From contig JAKAYJ010000031.1 in the NCBI GenBank assembly GCA_021816385.1, positions 2,173-10,624 on the forward strand: a stretch of 8,452 nucleotides of DNA, written 5' to 3'. The notes below the pieces were generated by a model, which saw only the letters and a program-made list of their open reading frames with translations, was not told the origin of the DNA and made no database searches. Shown here in pieces: positions 1 to 5,196 of this stretch (position 1 is its first letter; each line of letters begins with the position of its first letter). The position numbers were made by a program, and so were the translations under genes. The stretch is from Thermoplasmata archaeon. GTDB lineage: Archaea > Thermoplasmatota > Thermoplasmata > Thermoplasmatales > Thermoplasmataceae.

Positions 1-1229
1 TTGAATCTCATAAAAATGTGGAAGAAGTGAACAGCCTTGCATATCGGGATAATGGCAAAATCCGAATGAATTCTCGTTCTGGTGATACAGATCCTGCATC
101 AAGTGTTTTTATAGATTATTCAATACTCCTGAAAACAGCAATAAAATATCATGACATAAGGGGCCATCTACCTTATCTTTCTTGGATCACAAATCCTGTG
201 GGTATGACTCTTATACAGCATGGTTGCCAGTTCAACTGTGGATTCTGCGGTGCTTCAAACTATGCCTATGGAAAGAGGTACTATAACAAAGGGCTTATGA
301 GAAGAGATCCAAAGAGGGTGGCCGATGAGATAAGTGTTATACAGGATACCATAGCTTCCCCTGTTTTTGTTGCCGGAGACTTGAATCAGGCCGGGGAAAA
401 GTATTACAGTGAACTATTTAGGGAAATAAAAGAAAGGAGCATCGATCTCCCATTCCTCACAGAATATTTCACTCCACCTGACAGGGAATATTTCAGTGCG
501 CTTTCAAGAAATGTCAGTGAGTTTATGTGTGAAATGTCTCCCGATTCTTCCAGCCAGCCAATCCGGGAGGAGACAGGTAGGTATTACGATAATGCGGCAC
601 TTGCGAAGAGTGTTGATCTTGCTGCAGAATTTGGATCGAGAAAGTTTGACATTTATTTCTCAATAGGCCTTCCAAAACAGACAAAAGGGGACGTCATGAA
701 AGACGCAGATTTTCTGGACACATTCATCCAGGAACATACAACCAGCAGAATGCCCGTCTATGGTTTCATATCTCCGCTTACACCGTTCCTTGATCCTGGA
801 TCTCTATTTTATGAGATGCCTGACAGGTATGGCTATACTATCAAGACAAAGAATCTCATGGATTTCTACGATCTGCTTGAAAAGGGCAGATCATGGGATG
901 ACTTTCTGAACTACGAAACAAGGTGGATGTCGAAGGAGGATCTTGTGGAGGCCACTTATCTCTCAGGAATAAGAATGGTGGAAGTTGGAAGCAGGTTAGG
1001 ATATATACAGGAATTTGAGAAAAAGAACATTGTAAACAATATACTCAGTTACATGAATGGAACTGAGTACACCCCTCAGGAAGACAAAAGCAGGCATCTC
1101 ACATACATGGTGAAGGAGCTGGACTGGTCAAATAAGCACTCCATAACATTTGTTTCATCCTGTGTATTTGCATATTCAATTTTCCAGAAGATATTGAACA
1201 GGGTCTCGCAGCTTCAGGAATCAAACTGA
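1..1229 (+). CDS. B12-binding/radical SAM family protein (5' truncated by window edge)
   Basis: This is the C-terminal part of a radical SAM enzyme. The reading frame is open back to the first complete codon at position 3, so the GTG at 18 is probably not the true start and the N-terminus lies outside the window. The canonical CxxxCxxC motif that binds the 4Fe-4S cluster is at nt 225-248 (sequence CQFNCGFC), preceded by a strand-like MTLIQHG segment. Further on, a GDLNQ segment and IYFSIGLPKQT resemble the later strands of a radical SAM barrel. About 130 residues follow the barrel. The protein resembles the Ta0216-type B12-binding/radical SAM family that I recall from Thermoplasma; members carry an N-terminal cobalamin domain, which here would be upstream of position 1. 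Substrate and reaction are unknown. It ends in TGA and converges on the sulfur operon, so the two are not co-transcribed. The radical SAM call is firm; the subfamily is recall-based. Confidence 0.85.
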   Translation, partial: ESHKNVEEVNSLAYRDNGKIRMNSRSGDTDPASSVFIDYSILLKTAIKYHDIRGHLPYLSWITNPVGMTLIQHGCQFNCGFCGASNYAYGKRYYNKGLMRRDPKRVADEISVIQDTIASPVFVAGDLNQAGEKYYSELFREIKERSIDLPFLTEYFTPPDREYFSALSRNVSEFMCEMSPDSSSQPIREETGRYYDNAALAKSVDLAAEFGSRKFDIYFSIGLPKQTKGDVMKDADFLDTFIQEHTTSRMPVYGFISPLTPFLDPGSLFYEMPDRYGYTIKTKNLMDFYDLLEKGRSWDDFLNYETRWMSKEDLVEATYLSGIRMVEVGSRLGYIQEFEKKNIVNNILSYMNGTEYTPQEDKSRHLTYMVKELDWSNKHSITFVSSCVFAYSIFQKILNRVSQLQESN

Positions 1230-1237
1230 CATCAACA

Positions 1238-1250
1238 GGATAAAAATGCA
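1238..1250 (-). terminator. Possible T-rich terminator of the sulfur operon
   Basis: On the minus strand, about 65 nt after the stop of the SQR-like gene, there is a GCATTTTTATCC stretch with a run of five T. Archaeal intrinsic termination depends mostly on T-runs. There is no hairpin, and a single T5 in AT-rich DNA is weak evidence. Confidence 0.2.
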
Positions 1251-1312
1251 AGAACTGGTCGATCACTGTTCATTCATTTCTATTATTTGCCGTTCTTTCT
1301 CCAACATCAGTA

Positions 1313-2509
1313 TCAACTTATTTCTGAGAAGTAGTCATTCTTGAAATGGTACTTGAATAGCCATTCATAATGACCGCCCAAAGAGGACCAGTAAATCTTC
1401 TCCATTACCTTCTTCTCCATGTAATTCTTCATTGAAGGATTGATCTCCTGGACTGGCGTATCATATGTTCCAATGACAAAGGTTGCCTGATGATATCCGG
1501 TTTCCATGGAGCACTGTGTTCTTCCAGTGAATTCAAACCTTTCCACAGTTCCCGATATTTCCGAGGTGATATTGTTTGCCACTATGACTCCTTCAAGATG
1601 GGCCTCCACACCTGCCTTCGAGATGGGTATGTTGGTAGTATCTCCTATGGCAAAGGCATTGTCATGCTTGGTTATGTGTAAATCCTTCTTGTCTGTCTTT
1701 ATCCAGCCATCTTCATCTGCCATCTCTGTGCCATGAATAAAGCCTGCGGTCTTGTGCGGAGGTGTCAGGAAAAGGTGATCATATTTTATGGTTTCACCCT
1801 CAAGGGAAACAAGTTCCTTCTTTACAGGGTCTACTGAATCTGTTGTGAACGCTGTAACGCTATCAATGTTCCTGTTTTTGTAAAGTGGTTCAATGACTTT
1901 ATTTATCGCTTCCGCAGAATAAATTCTTGTGAATGGTGTGATATAGGTGATATTGATTTTATCCCTTATCTTCTTCCTCGTGAAGAATTCATCCAGCATG
2001 AAAGCTGATTCATTTGGTGATGGTGGACATTTATATGGAAGGCCTCCAATACCAACAACTATCTTTCCAGAACTCATGCTGTTTATTCTGCTGTATATCA
2101 AGCTTGACTTTGATGCACTTGTATGGAAGTCCATGTTTGCTTTTTTAAGTCCCGGAATCTGATCATAATCTGGTGAAGAGCCAGTGGAAATTATAAGATA
2201 GTCAAAATCCCATTTCTTTCCATCTTCCGTTTCCATCATCCCGTTATCAAGGTCCACGTTCTTACAGTCGCTTATCACATGCCTGACACCAGGTGCAATC
2301 AGTTTTGATGTTTCCCTTCTTATTTTATCCGGTTTCTCACCCCTGAATGCAACTTCCAGATAAGCGGGCTGAAACTCCTGCTCCTTCTTCCTGTCAAAAA
2401 GTGTTATGGAAACACTTCCTTTCTTGATTTCATCCGACAGATCTTTTGCAAGCTTGGAAGACGTTATCAATCCTCCTGCTCCTCCTCCTATTATTCCAAT
2501 TTTCTTCAT
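1313..2509 (-). CDS. Sulfide:quinone oxidoreductase-like FAD-dependent oxidoreductase
   Basis: This is a 398-residue flavoprotein of the two-dinucleotide-binding-domain superfamily, closest in pattern to sulfide:quinone oxidoreductase (SQR). SQR oxidises sulfide to sulfane sulfur or polysulfide and passes electrons to membrane quinone. Visible motifs are the FAD-binding IGIIGGGAGG at residues 4-13, an LIISTGSSPDY segment at 105-115, a KCPPSP loop at 160-165 with Cys161, the second FAD motif AFAIGDTTN at 285-293, and TQCSME with Cys333. Cys161 and Cys333 match the two redox cysteines around the flavin in SQRs. The third cysteine found in many SQRs, near residue 130, is absent; HTSAS stands there. 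The C-terminal 40 residues are aromatic-rich, as expected for membrane association. The start was set at the ATG at 2509, because a TTG 18 nt upstream lies before the SD. It is the last gene of the DsrE-TusA operon. Another NAD(P)H- or persulfide-linked FAD reductase is possible. Confidence 0.8.
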   Translation of the reverse strand: MKKIGIIGGGAGGLITSSKLAKDLSDEIKKGSVSITLFDRKKEQEFQPAYLEVAFRGEKPDKIRRETSKLIAPGVRHVISDCKNVDLDNGMMETEDGKKWDFDYLIISTGSSPDYDQIPGLKKANMDFHTSASKSSLIYSRINSMSSGKIVVGIGGLPYKCPPSPNESAFMLDEFFTRKKIRDKINITYITPFTRIYSAEAINKVIEPLYKNRNIDSVTAFTTDSVDPVKKELVSLEGETIKYDHLFLTPPHKTAGFIHGTEMADEDGWIKTDKKDLHITKHDNAFAIGDTTNIPISKAGVEAHLEGVIVANNITSEISGTVERFEFTGRTQCSMETGYHQATFVIGTYDTPVQEINPSMKNYMEKKVMEKIYWSSLGGHYEWLFKYHFKNDYFSEIS

Positions 2510-2512
2510 TTC

Positions 2513-2520
2513 ATCACCTC
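2513..2520 (-). promoter_or_regulatory. Shine-Dalgarno site of the SQR-like gene, overlapping the preceding stop
   Basis: The minus strand reads GAGGTGAT, then GAA, then the ATG at 2509. The TGA stop of the small membrane protein (2516-2514) lies inside this site, which suggests coupled translation. The site also rules out the upstream TTG as start. Confidence 0.75.
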
Positions 2521-2654
2521 GCTCCAATGGTTGTTGTCATTTTCTTTCCTGCAGCAACCTTAAAATGCTGTGCTGTTGTAATTATTATTCCCAGTACTGC
2601 ATAAAAGATGATAGCGATTATGGGGGCATAAGCTATCAGCACAACTGGAGACAC
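2514..2654 (-). CDS. Small single-span membrane protein in the sulfur operon
   Basis: This 46-residue reading frame fills the gap between the TusA and SQR-like genes. It starts at a GTG four bases after the TusA stop and ends in a TGA embedded in the next gene's SD. The protein begins VSPVVLIAYAP, continues as one long hydrophobic segment at about residues 4-28 that includes IIAIIFYAVLGIII, and ends in a basic tail (HFKVAAGKKM and a final Arg). This fits one transmembrane helix with the positive tail probably in the cytoplasm. The frame directly follows the TusA stop in the same phase, with no in-frame ATG near the front; GTG at 2642 is an alternative start. A purine-rich AAGGGA sits about 6 nt before the chosen GTG. 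I do not recognise a family. Its position between a sulfur carrier and a membrane-associated flavoprotein suggests an anchor or partner, which is inference. The fit between two genes and the clean helix argue that it is real. Confidence 0.65.
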   Translation of the reverse strand: MSPVVLIAYAPIIAIIFYAVLGIIITTAQHFKVAAGKKMTTTIGAR

Positions 2655-2657
2655 ACA

Positions 2658-2894
2658 TCATCCCTTCTTACCTGTCACCTTTATGGTCACAACGAAGGTG
2701 CCGTTCTGATCAGTAGAACTCACAAACTGGTTCTTTGTCCTTTCGCACCAGGCTTTTGAGTCTGGCACAACTCCTGCATCATTTGCCATGAGAACTATTG
2801 TATCCCCAAGCACAGATTTTTTGTAGGCCCTTATGAGATCAGTAATGGGCCCCGGACATGCTGTTCCCCTGCTATCCACGTTATATGTTGTCAT
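2658..2894 (-). CDS. tusA: TusA/SirA-family sulfur carrier protein
   Basis: This is a 78-residue TusA-like protein, the usual length for the family. The hallmark CPGP motif is at residues 13-16 (RGTACPGPI); Cys13 would carry a persulfide or thiosulfonate. The D-x-K-AWC segment near residues 45-50 holds a second cysteine, Cys50, at a position where many TusA/YeeD-like proteins have a conserved residue. A C-terminal beta strand (TFVVTIKV) completes the small two-layer fold. TusA proteins pass sulfur between rhodaneses, DsrE-type proteins and acceptors. In sulfur-oxidising archaea such as Metallosphaera a DsrE-TusA pair moves thiosulfonate sulfur. Here the gene follows a DsrE-like gene by 11 nt and precedes a small membrane protein and an SQR-like enzyme, pointing to dissimilatory sulfur handling rather than only tRNA thiolation. 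The ATG is set by a strong SD. The protein is cytoplasmic. Confidence 0.9.
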   Translation of the reverse strand: MTTYNVDSRGTACPGPITDLIRAYKKSVLGDTIVLMANDAGVVPDSKAWCERTKNQFVSSTDQNGTFVVTIKVTGKKG

Positions 2895-2899
2895 TTCAT

Positions 2900-2907
2900 A
2901 TCACCTC
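2900..2907 (-). promoter_or_regulatory. Shine-Dalgarno site of tusA, abutting the DsrE-like stop
   Basis: The minus strand reads GAGGTGAT five nt before the tusA ATG at 2894. The TGA stop of the DsrE-like gene (2908-2906) overlaps the GA at its 5' end. It is the same octamer as before the SQR-like gene, so both internal genes appear to be translated by re-initiation or strong internal SD sites. Confidence 0.75.
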
Positions 2908-3322
2908 ACAATGCAATTACCTGGCCACCGCCGCTATTTATCATGAAGTCTGTTGCACCTACAATATCATCAATGAGAGGATCAAGATCCTGTTTTTTCA
3001 GGTTAAGAGCACTTGACATCAGTGAACAGGCCATTATTTTCAACGTTCCTGTTTCCTTTGCAGTTTCCAGAAGGCTGTGCCAACCGGGATAATTTACCTT
3101 CGCAAGTCCCTCTCTGAGCCTGTGCATGAAATTCTCGAAACCAGCAGGGACAACTGGCTCCTCCCTGAATCCGTTCTTCAAGAACATCTTCAAGGCAGTA
3201 CCGGTCACAAATATCGACATACTCATTCCCAAGTTTGCCGCTGTTTGCGCCAGGACACCAAGCATGATCATCTTTTCTTCTGTTCCTGTAGATATAACAA
3301 TAGAAATCTTGTTTTCATCCAT
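2906..3322 (-). CDS. DsrE/DsrF-like sulfur-trafficking protein
   Basis: This is a 138-residue cytoplasmic protein of the DsrE/DsrF/DsrH-like fold. It opens with a SIVISTGTEEK strand-loop, has a central helix rich in Ala and Met (LGVLAQTAANLGMSMSIFVTG), and carries the reactive-cysteine segment KIMACSLMSSALNL with Cys99 as its only cysteine. The closing VGATDFMINSGG is also typical of the family. DsrE-type proteins accept sulfane sulfur or thiosulfonate on this cysteine and exchange it with TusA, which is the next gene 11 nt downstream. There is no hydrophobic span, so it is not the membrane-bound DsrE2 type. The frame has two ATGs six bases apart. The second, at 3322, was chosen because GAGGAGGT lies seven nt before it but only one nt before the first at 3328. 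It is the first gene of the operon. Confidence 0.82.
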   Translation of the reverse strand: MDENKISIVISTGTEEKMIMLGVLAQTAANLGMSMSIFVTGTALKMFLKNGFREEPVVPAGFENFMHRLREGLAKVNYPGWHSLLETAKETGTLKIMACSLMSSALNLKKQDLDPLIDDIVGATDFMINSGGGQVIAL

Positions 3323-3329
3323 GTTCATG

Positions 3330-3337
3330 ACCTCCTC
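3330..3337 (-). promoter_or_regulatory. Shine-Dalgarno site that decides the DsrE-like start
   Basis: The minus strand reads GAGGAGGT followed by CATGAAC and then ATG. The seven-nt spacing favours the ATG at 3322 over the one at 3328. It implies a leadered transcript, unlike other first genes in this window. Confidence 0.7.
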
Positions 3338-3379
3338 AAAATAAAAATATGATTGGAAATAATAAACGAGTGAGCTAAC

Positions 3380-3387
3380 ATATAAGG
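3380..3387 (-). promoter_or_regulatory. Candidate TATA box for the sulfur operon
   Basis: The minus strand reads CTTATATG. About 26 nt downstream would put transcription start near 3357, leaving a leader of some 35 nt that contains the SD. A second AT-rich box at about 3341-3350 would instead give a leaderless transcript, but the strong SD argues against that. Just upstream is a gapped dyad, GTC-AATA-GAC (3391-3400), which may be an operator. Confidence 0.4.
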
Positions 3388-3477
3388 TATGTCAATAGAC
3401 CTAAAATAAGAAAAATTAGGTAATATATGTTTATCATAATAATAAATTTTTTAGTAGAATTAAGAATAATTTGATGT

Positions 3478-3488
3478 GGAAAAAAGAT
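3478..3488 (-). terminator. T-run terminator after the Ada-like gene
   Basis: The minus strand reads GATCTTTTTTCC about 17-25 nt after the stop of the Ada-like gene. A T6 run this close to a stop, before a new operon promoter on the same strand, is a plausible archaeal terminator. There is no hairpin. Confidence 0.4.
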
Positions 3489-3504
3489 CAGAAAATTTCA
3501 TCAC

Positions 3505-4350
3505 TTATTTTCCTGAATTATCTTTCTCCATCTTGAGCAGAATCCTTTTCCTCCAGACTCCAAGTGCATATCCACCAAGGCCATCATCCTTCCTGACGAC
3601 CCTGTGGCATGGAACAATCAAAGGCACAGGGTTTGATGCACATGCATTGGCAACCGCCCTTTGTGCCTTTGGCATGTTGATCATCTCAGCAACTTGCTGA
3701 TATGTTCTTACCTCCCCATATGGTATAGAACTCAGGGCAGACCATACCCTTTTCTGGAAATCTGTTCCCCGGATATCCACAGGAAGATTCAACAGCTGCC
3801 CATCAAAATATCCCAATACTGTATCAATGCTCTTTTTAACAGAATCTGATCTTCTGATATCTGCCCTTGGATATTCTTCTTTCAATGATCTGATCAACTG
3901 CTCTTCTGAATCACCTATACTCACTGCACATACTCCGTGATCTGTTTCAGCAACAATGAGAAATCCCAGTCTGCACTCTGAAATCATGTATCTGATTTCA
4001 GCGCCTGCACCTCCTTTTCTGTAGCTGGAGGCTTGCATACCAAGTTTGGATGATGAATTATCATAGAGCCAGCTTTGTGAGTTGTATCCAGTTCTGTAAA
4101 TAGCGGATGGAATTGGAACGCCATCCCGGATATTTTGCTTGAGAAGATGTATCCTGCATTCTTCCACATATTTTCTTGGGGTGATTCCCATAATCTCCTT
4201 GAAACTCTTCTGTATTTGAAATTTGCTCAGCCCAAATTTTTTTTCAAGGGAAGTGAGTGAAAGATTATATGTGGGATTCTGCCTGATATAATCGCATATT
4301 TTTTCCACCAGTGCTGTTTTCTCTCTCACAGCCACTTCCTGTTCCACCAC
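3505..4350 (-). CDS. Ada-like fusion: AraC-type HTH plus O6-alkylguanine-DNA alkyltransferase
   Basis: This is a 281-residue fusion. Residues about 10-111 form an AraC-type DNA-binding domain with two helix-turn-helix units (LTSLEKKFGLSKFQIQKSFKE, then IPSAIYRTGYNSQSWLYDN). Residues about 120-276 form a suicide alkyltransferase that moves O6-alkyl groups from guanine to its own cysteine. The active site is IVPCHRVV with Cys248. The helix before it, RAVANAC (Arg231), and TYQQVAE (Tyr217) match the base-flipping arginine and tyrosine of the family; ASNPVPL is also conserved. The layout is that of bacterial Ada without the N-terminal zinc/cysteine phosphotriester sensor. In frame upstream there is only a TGA at 4365-4363, so that domain was not missed. 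The start is a GTG at 4350, followed by another GTG; a TATA-like box fits a leaderless start at 4350. It probably acts in alkylation repair and perhaps regulates itself or the divergent gene. Bacterial origin is possible. Confidence 0.9.
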   Translation of the reverse strand: MVEQEVAVREKTALVEKICDYIRQNPTYNLSLTSLEKKFGLSKFQIQKSFKEIMGITPRKYVEECRIHLLKQNIRDGVPIPSAIYRTGYNSQSWLYDNSSSKLGMQASSYRKGGAGAEIRYMISECRLGFLIVAETDHGVCAVSIGDSEEQLIRSLKEEYPRADIRRSDSVKKSIDTVLGYFDGQLLNLPVDIRGTDFQKRVWSALSSIPYGEVRTYQQVAEMINMPKAQRAVANACASNPVPLIVPCHRVVRKDDGLGGYALGVWRKRILLKMEKDNSGK

Positions 4351-4369
4351 AATAAGCCATGATCAGAGG

Positions 4370-4378
4370 GATAAAAAT
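4370..4378 (-). promoter_or_regulatory. TATA-like box for the Ada-like gene
   Basis: The minus strand reads AATTTTTATCC, centred near 4374. This is about 25 nt before the GTG at 4350, the distance expected for a leaderless archaeal mRNA. Confidence 0.5.
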
Positions 4379-4389
4379 TGTTTTGTCGA

Positions 4390-4407
4390 ATTCTTGCTCT
4401 GAAGAAT
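4390..4407. repeat. Inverted repeat (6-bp arms) in the divergent promoter region
   Basis: ATTCTT and AAGAAT flank a 6-nt spacer. The centre (about 4398) is almost midway between the two opposed TATA-like boxes (about 4374 and 4418). The placement suits an operator controlling both divergent genes, but 6-bp arms in AT-rich DNA can occur by chance. Confidence 0.35.
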
Positions 4408-4414
4408 GGAAAAT

Positions 4415-4422
4415 AGTTATAG
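4415..4422 (+). promoter_or_regulatory. TATA-like box for the HX4DH membrane protein gene
   Basis: AGTTATAGAT lies about 25 nt before the GTG at 4444, consistent with a leaderless transcript. No SD is present before that GTG. Confidence 0.4.
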
Positions 4423-4443
4423 ATAGAGCATGCTTATGGGAAT

Positions 4444-5043
4444 GTGAGCACATTCCTACTCATACTATCAGCTGCAATTGTTCTTGCAGTACTCCACATG
4501 GTTGCACCAGACCACTGGATACCACTGACTGTGGTTTCAAAAAAATTCAATTACTCCTCATCCAAAACTTATGAAACTGCATTGCTTATTGGAATCCTGC
4601 ATTCTGCAGCATCGGTTACTCTTGCAGTCGTTGCTTATTTTATCGGAGAGCTTCTTGTTAAGAATTCACTCCATTTTCTGTATCTCTCTTCTGTAATTCT
4701 TTTGATCATTGTGGGAATTTACTTCATAGTGAATGGATATTTTGAGGATTTTGAAGATCCTGAATCTTCCACATTATCCACAAAATCAATACTCACCGTC
4801 AGCATCTTTCCTGATTTTGCCTTCATACCTATAATGCTTGCAGCCTCTACACTTCCTCTGATTCAGGTTTCCGCTGTTATCATGGCATTCATTCTTCTCA
4901 CATGTATTACGGTCGTGATCATGACAGTGGGAGCATCTAAAGGGTTTTCAAGAACAATGGAAAAAGTCCCTCCAAGATACATTGATTATATTATAGGGGC
5001 AATACTCTTCCTTACTGCTACTATTATAATACTCACCATATGA
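4444..5043 (+). CDS. HX4DH-motif integral membrane protein, nickel/cobalt (NicO/RcnA/UreH)-like transporter
   Basis: This is a 199-residue hydrophobic protein with about six predicted membrane spans, near residues 3-20, 45-69, 78-98, 118-136, 141-163 and 180-199. The first span ends in LHMVAPDHW, which has the HX4DH spacing (His18, Asp23, His24) that marks NiCoT, RcnA and UreH-type nickel/cobalt permeases. The second has GILHSAAS with His53, where those proteins have a conserved HS/HA segment. Between spans 3 and 4 is an acidic loop (YFEDFEDPESS); an IFPDFAFIP segment in span 4 takes the place of the family's SPCP-like motif. The protein is shorter than classical NiCoT (300 or more residues) and closer to UreH/RcnA-sized members. 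GTG is the start; the ATG overlapping it by one base is closed at once by TGA. Direction and metal are unknown. It is divergent from the Ada-like gene and has no metal enzyme or chaperone neighbour in view. A LysE/TauE-type exporter is the main alternative. Confidence 0.65.
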   Translation: MSTFLLILSAAIVLAVLHMVAPDHWIPLTVVSKKFNYSSSKTYETALLIGILHSAASVTLAVVAYFIGELLVKNSLHFLYLSSVILLIIVGIYFIVNGYFEDFEDPESSTLSTKSILTVSIFPDFAFIPIMLAASTLPLIQVSAVIMAFILLTCITVVIMTVGASKGFSRTMEKVPPRYIDYIIGAILFLTATIIILTI

Positions 5044-5070
5044 TTACGTATTAGATTTGGAATACTCTAC

Positions 5071-5084
5071 GAAAGAATTCTTTC
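5071..5084. repeat. 14-bp perfect palindrome in the convergent gap
   Basis: GAAAGAATTCTTTC is identical to its reverse complement. It lies 28 nt after the stop of the membrane protein gene, between two copies of CTCTACGA (5065-5072 and 5085-5092) that flank it almost exactly. As RNA it could form a short stem, so it may help end transcription; a binding site is also possible. Confidence 0.5.
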
Positions 5085-5093
5085 CTCTACGAG

Positions 5094-5176
5094 ATCGAGA
5101 TTTCCTTACCATTCAGGGAGCAAACCATATGGCAAACAGGTGAAACCATCGTCGAAAATCTATGGGAAATCTCGAT
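5094..5176. repeat. Separated 12-bp perfect inverted repeat
   Basis: ATCGAGATTTCC (5094-5105) and GGAAATCTCGAT (5165-5176) are exact reverse complements enclosing 59 nt. The enclosed DNA has no reading frame and includes CCATATGG and three ACCAT copies. The whole lies between convergent genes. It could be a structured 3' RNA, or the trimmed ends of a small element; no target duplication is evident. Confidence 0.5.
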
Positions 5177-5196
5177 GTTGACATTTCAATGTATAA

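Noticed and set aside
2510..2527. A six-residue N-terminal extension of the SQR-like protein starting at TTG
   Set aside because: The start would lie upstream of the SD, and the extension adds residues before the normal N-terminal FAD-binding strand.
3323..3328. The first of two ATGs for the DsrE-like protein
   Set aside because: Only one nt separates it from the SD, while the second ATG has a normal seven-nt spacing.
4265..4453. A 62-codon minus-strand frame spanning the divergent promoter region
   Set aside because: It overlaps the start of the Ada-like gene and both promoter boxes and resembles no family; it is a shadow frame.
5181..5192. Short ACATT-TC-AATGT dyad beside the propeller stop
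   Set aside because: The arms are five bases with a two-base loop, too short for a hairpin and common in AT-rich DNA.
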